Assembly (NCBI GenBank): GCA_903885895.1
Contig: CAISKC010000205.1
Coordinates: 1 to 6,971 of the forward strand
DNA from: an uncultured Legionella sp.
GTDB lineage: Bacteria > Pseudomonadota > Gammaproteobacteria > Legionellales > Legionellaceae
Direction: 5' to 3'
DNA length: 6,971 nucleotides
How positions within the stretch are numbered: the stretch's first letter is position 1; the number at the start of each line of letters is the position of its first letter. Of this stretch, positions 6,174-6,971 are shown piece by piece. A model generated the notes under the pieces. The model did no database searches. It saw only the letters and a list, made by a program, of their open reading frames with translations, and was not told the DNA's origin. The position numbers were made by a program, and so were the translations under genes.

Positions 6174-6740
6174 CTAGTAAGGTTCCACAATCACAGAGGT
6201 ACCCACATCTATGAAGTCTTGGTTTAACCAACGAGCCGCATCTGGTAAAACCCGGATACAACCATGACTGGCGTTGTACGTAGGCACTTCATACGCCGCA
6301 TGGATGGAATATCCACCATTAAAATGCATACAATATGGCATTCGGGCACCACCATGTGTTTCCACGGGATAAAGGCTAGAGGTACATGATTCGCCTTTCT
6401 TAGAATACACATGGAACCTACCCGTCACAGTACGGCATGGTCTTGCGATGTCATCACACCAATCTCTACCCCCTGAAGCGCTTCCCGTTTCAACGCGATG
6501 CCCATTGGCATCATAGGCTGCCCAGGCAGTCACTTTAGGGTCAAATATGAACACTTTATGACCGGTTGCTTCCCGTGTTTCAGGAAAGTAATAATCACCT
6601 CGACGATCGGCCTCTAGACTTTTGGTATAGTGCGTATTGCCCCAATCATCCACAATTGGAACGGAATGACCACAATCAATACCGCTAGCACAAGCGTTCA
6701 ATAGGCCTACGGACGACACAATGATCAAGACTTTGTTCAT
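6174..6740 (-). CDS. Lipoprotein L,D-transpeptidase (YkuD domain)
   Basis: L,D-transpeptidases use a cysteine to form 3-3 peptidoglycan cross-links or to attach proteins to meso-diaminopimelate in the periplasm. The 188-residue product begins with a short hydrophobic signal ending in lipobox LNAC with Cys17, predicting a lipid-anchored protein. The YkuD domain starts near HKVFIFDP (about residue 61) and includes GGARMPYC, SIHAAYEVP with conserved His147, and the catalytic SHGCIRVLP with His159, Cys161 and Arg163. Extra cysteines (mature-region positions about 95, 102, 119 and 137) may form disulfides and recall Legionella-type homologues. ATG 6740 has a strong GAGGAGG ribosome-binding site 8 nt upstream and a TATAAT box just before that; an in-frame TTG 6 nt further upstream is not credible. 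It forms its own transcription unit, closed by the hairpin at 6127-6167. Which cross-link it makes cannot be told from sequence. Confidence 0.95.
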   Translation of the reverse strand: MNKVLIIVSSVGLLNACASGIDCGHSVPIVDDWGNTHYTKSLEADRRGDYYFPETREATGHKVFIFDPKVTAWAAYDANGHRVETGSASGGRDWCDDIARPCRTVTGRFHVYSKKGESCTSSLYPVETHGGARMPYCMHFNGGYSIHAAYEVPTYNASHGCIRVLPDAARWLNQDFIDVGTSVIVEPY

Positions 6741-6748
6741 GATCAAAT

Positions 6749-6769
6749 CCTCCTCTGTTTCCTATTATA
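6749..6769 (-). promoter_or_regulatory. -10 box and strong ribosome-binding site of the L,D-transpeptidase gene
   Basis: On the minus strand, a perfect TATAAT (6764-6769) is followed by GAGGAGG (6749-6755), 8 nt before ATG 6740. The predicted transcript start near 6757 gives a very short leader of about 17 nt. No good -35 is found at 16-18 bp (AAAGTT at 17 bp), so the promoter may need an activator. Confidence 0.55.
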
Positions 6770-6818
6770 TCGGAGGGTTTGCGTAAAACTTTAGCGCATG
6801 GACTAAAAAAACATCATC

Positions 6819-6834
6819 AAAAAAAAGGGGGGGG
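6819..6834. repeat. Homopolymer tract A8G8
   Basis: Eight A followed directly by eight G (C8T8 on the transcribed strand), about 30 bp upstream of the expected -35 region of the L,D-transpeptidase promoter. Such tracts are prone to slipped-strand length change; no role is shown. Confidence 0.6.
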
Positions 6835-6848
6835 AAAGTGAGAGGCTC

Positions 6849-6929
6849 TTAAAGTTTTTTGCAGTAATTTAAGGTAGGTTGGGCCCATGGCCTGAGGGAT
6901 CGAGCCGTTTTTTTACACGCATTGGGCAT
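6849..6929 (-). CDS. Possible 26-aa cationic small ORF (very uncertain)
   Basis: ATG 6929 to TAA 6849 encodes 26 residues with seven Lys/Arg and two Cys (MPNACKKTARSLRPWA, then QPTLNYCKKL). AGGA lies 5 nt upstream. An in-frame ATG at 6941 would add four residues, and a stop lies three codons before it. The translation may simply be a chance reading of repeat-like intergenic DNA (AGGTTGGGCCC on the plus strand), so this may not be a gene. Confidence 0.15.
   Translation of the reverse strand: MPNACKKTARSLRPWAQPTLNYCKKL
6879..6895. repeat. Small hairpin in intergenic DNA
   Basis: GGCC-CAT-GGCC (6882-6892), extendable by two wobble pairs and one T-A pair to 6879-6895. It is flanked by TAGGTTGGG and GAGCCG; I suspect a degenerate dispersed repeat, but nothing here proves that. 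It is not followed closely by a T-run on either strand. Confidence 0.25.
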
Positions 6930-6959
6930 ATTTATCCTCATGATGAATCAATGCCCAAT
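6921..6959. repeat. 9-bp perfect inverted repeat near right edge
   Basis: ATTGGGCAT (6921-6929) and ATGCCCAAT (6951-6959) are perfect inverted repeats 21 bp apart. The spacer contains the AGGA that would serve the possible small ORF, and the left arm contains its start codon. This could be an operator, a hairpin, or part of an element continuing past the edge. Confidence 0.45.
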
Positions 6960-6971
6960 CTATTGGCAATT

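Noticed and set aside
5984..6190. 68-codon minus-strand ORF between the L,D-transpeptidase and the OTU-like gene
   Set aside because: It reads through the terminator hairpin and overlaps the ends of both real genes, with no ribosome-binding site or recognisable sequence.
6840..6914. Plus-strand intrinsic terminator ending in T7 (6908-6914)
   Set aside because: The only pairing for GAGCC next to the T-run is GGCTC 53 nt upstream, and the small GGCC hairpin is too far from it; no plus-strand gene precedes it.
1..6971. CRISPR arrays, tRNA or rRNA genes, transposases, phage genes
   Set aside because: No regularly spaced repeats, no cloverleaf with tRNA consensus, no rRNA-like sequence and no integrase or transposase motifs seen on either strand.

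Overview
The window looks like chromosomal DNA of a gammaproteobacterium, most plausibly a Legionellales/Coxiellaceae-type host-associated lineage. Three things point there: a ZapD homologue (a division protein of beta/gammaproteobacteria), a cysteine-rich lipoprotein L,D-transpeptidase of a type I associate with Legionella-like bacteria, and a large protein built like a secreted effector. The taxonomic call is inference; there is no rRNA or other marker gene.

All supported genes lie on the minus strand, so transcription runs from right to left. From the right: 6747-6971 is mostly non-coding, with a possible very small ORF, an inverted repeat, an A8G8 tract and a promoter with a perfect TATAAT. 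Next is a lipoprotein L,D-transpeptidase (6174-6740), closed by a perfect 17-bp hairpin terminator (6127-6167). A separate promoter with two overlapping dyads then precedes a 693-residue protein (3940-6021). That protein has OTU-like Cys and His motifs near its N-terminus, a long Ser/Pro/Gly-rich stretch, and a C-terminal pair of membrane segments.

After a 100-bp gap comes a compact cluster. zapD (3090-3839) is followed 13 nt later by a DUF1704/QEGLA-type metallopeptidase-like protein with HExxxH (1793-3076). That gene's stop codon overlaps the ribosome-binding site of an unrecognised, helix-rich 397-residue protein (589-1782). A palindromic, REP/MITE-like element (489-570) separates the cluster from murI, glutamate racemase (455 to the window edge, 3' end missing).

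Three of the six genes concern the envelope or division: MurI supplies D-glutamate for peptidoglycan, the L,D-transpeptidase remodels or cross-links peptidoglycan, and ZapD bundles FtsZ. The other three are the interesting part: the OTU-like membrane protein, and the DUF1704 protein with its translationally coupled unknown partner. The last two share a transcript with zapD but have no known link to division. Three genes (3940-6021, 1793-3076, 6174-6740) extend in frame to an upstream TTG, but a downstream ATG with a better ribosome-binding site is preferred. For the fourth (589-1782), the TTG lies well inside the upstream gene.
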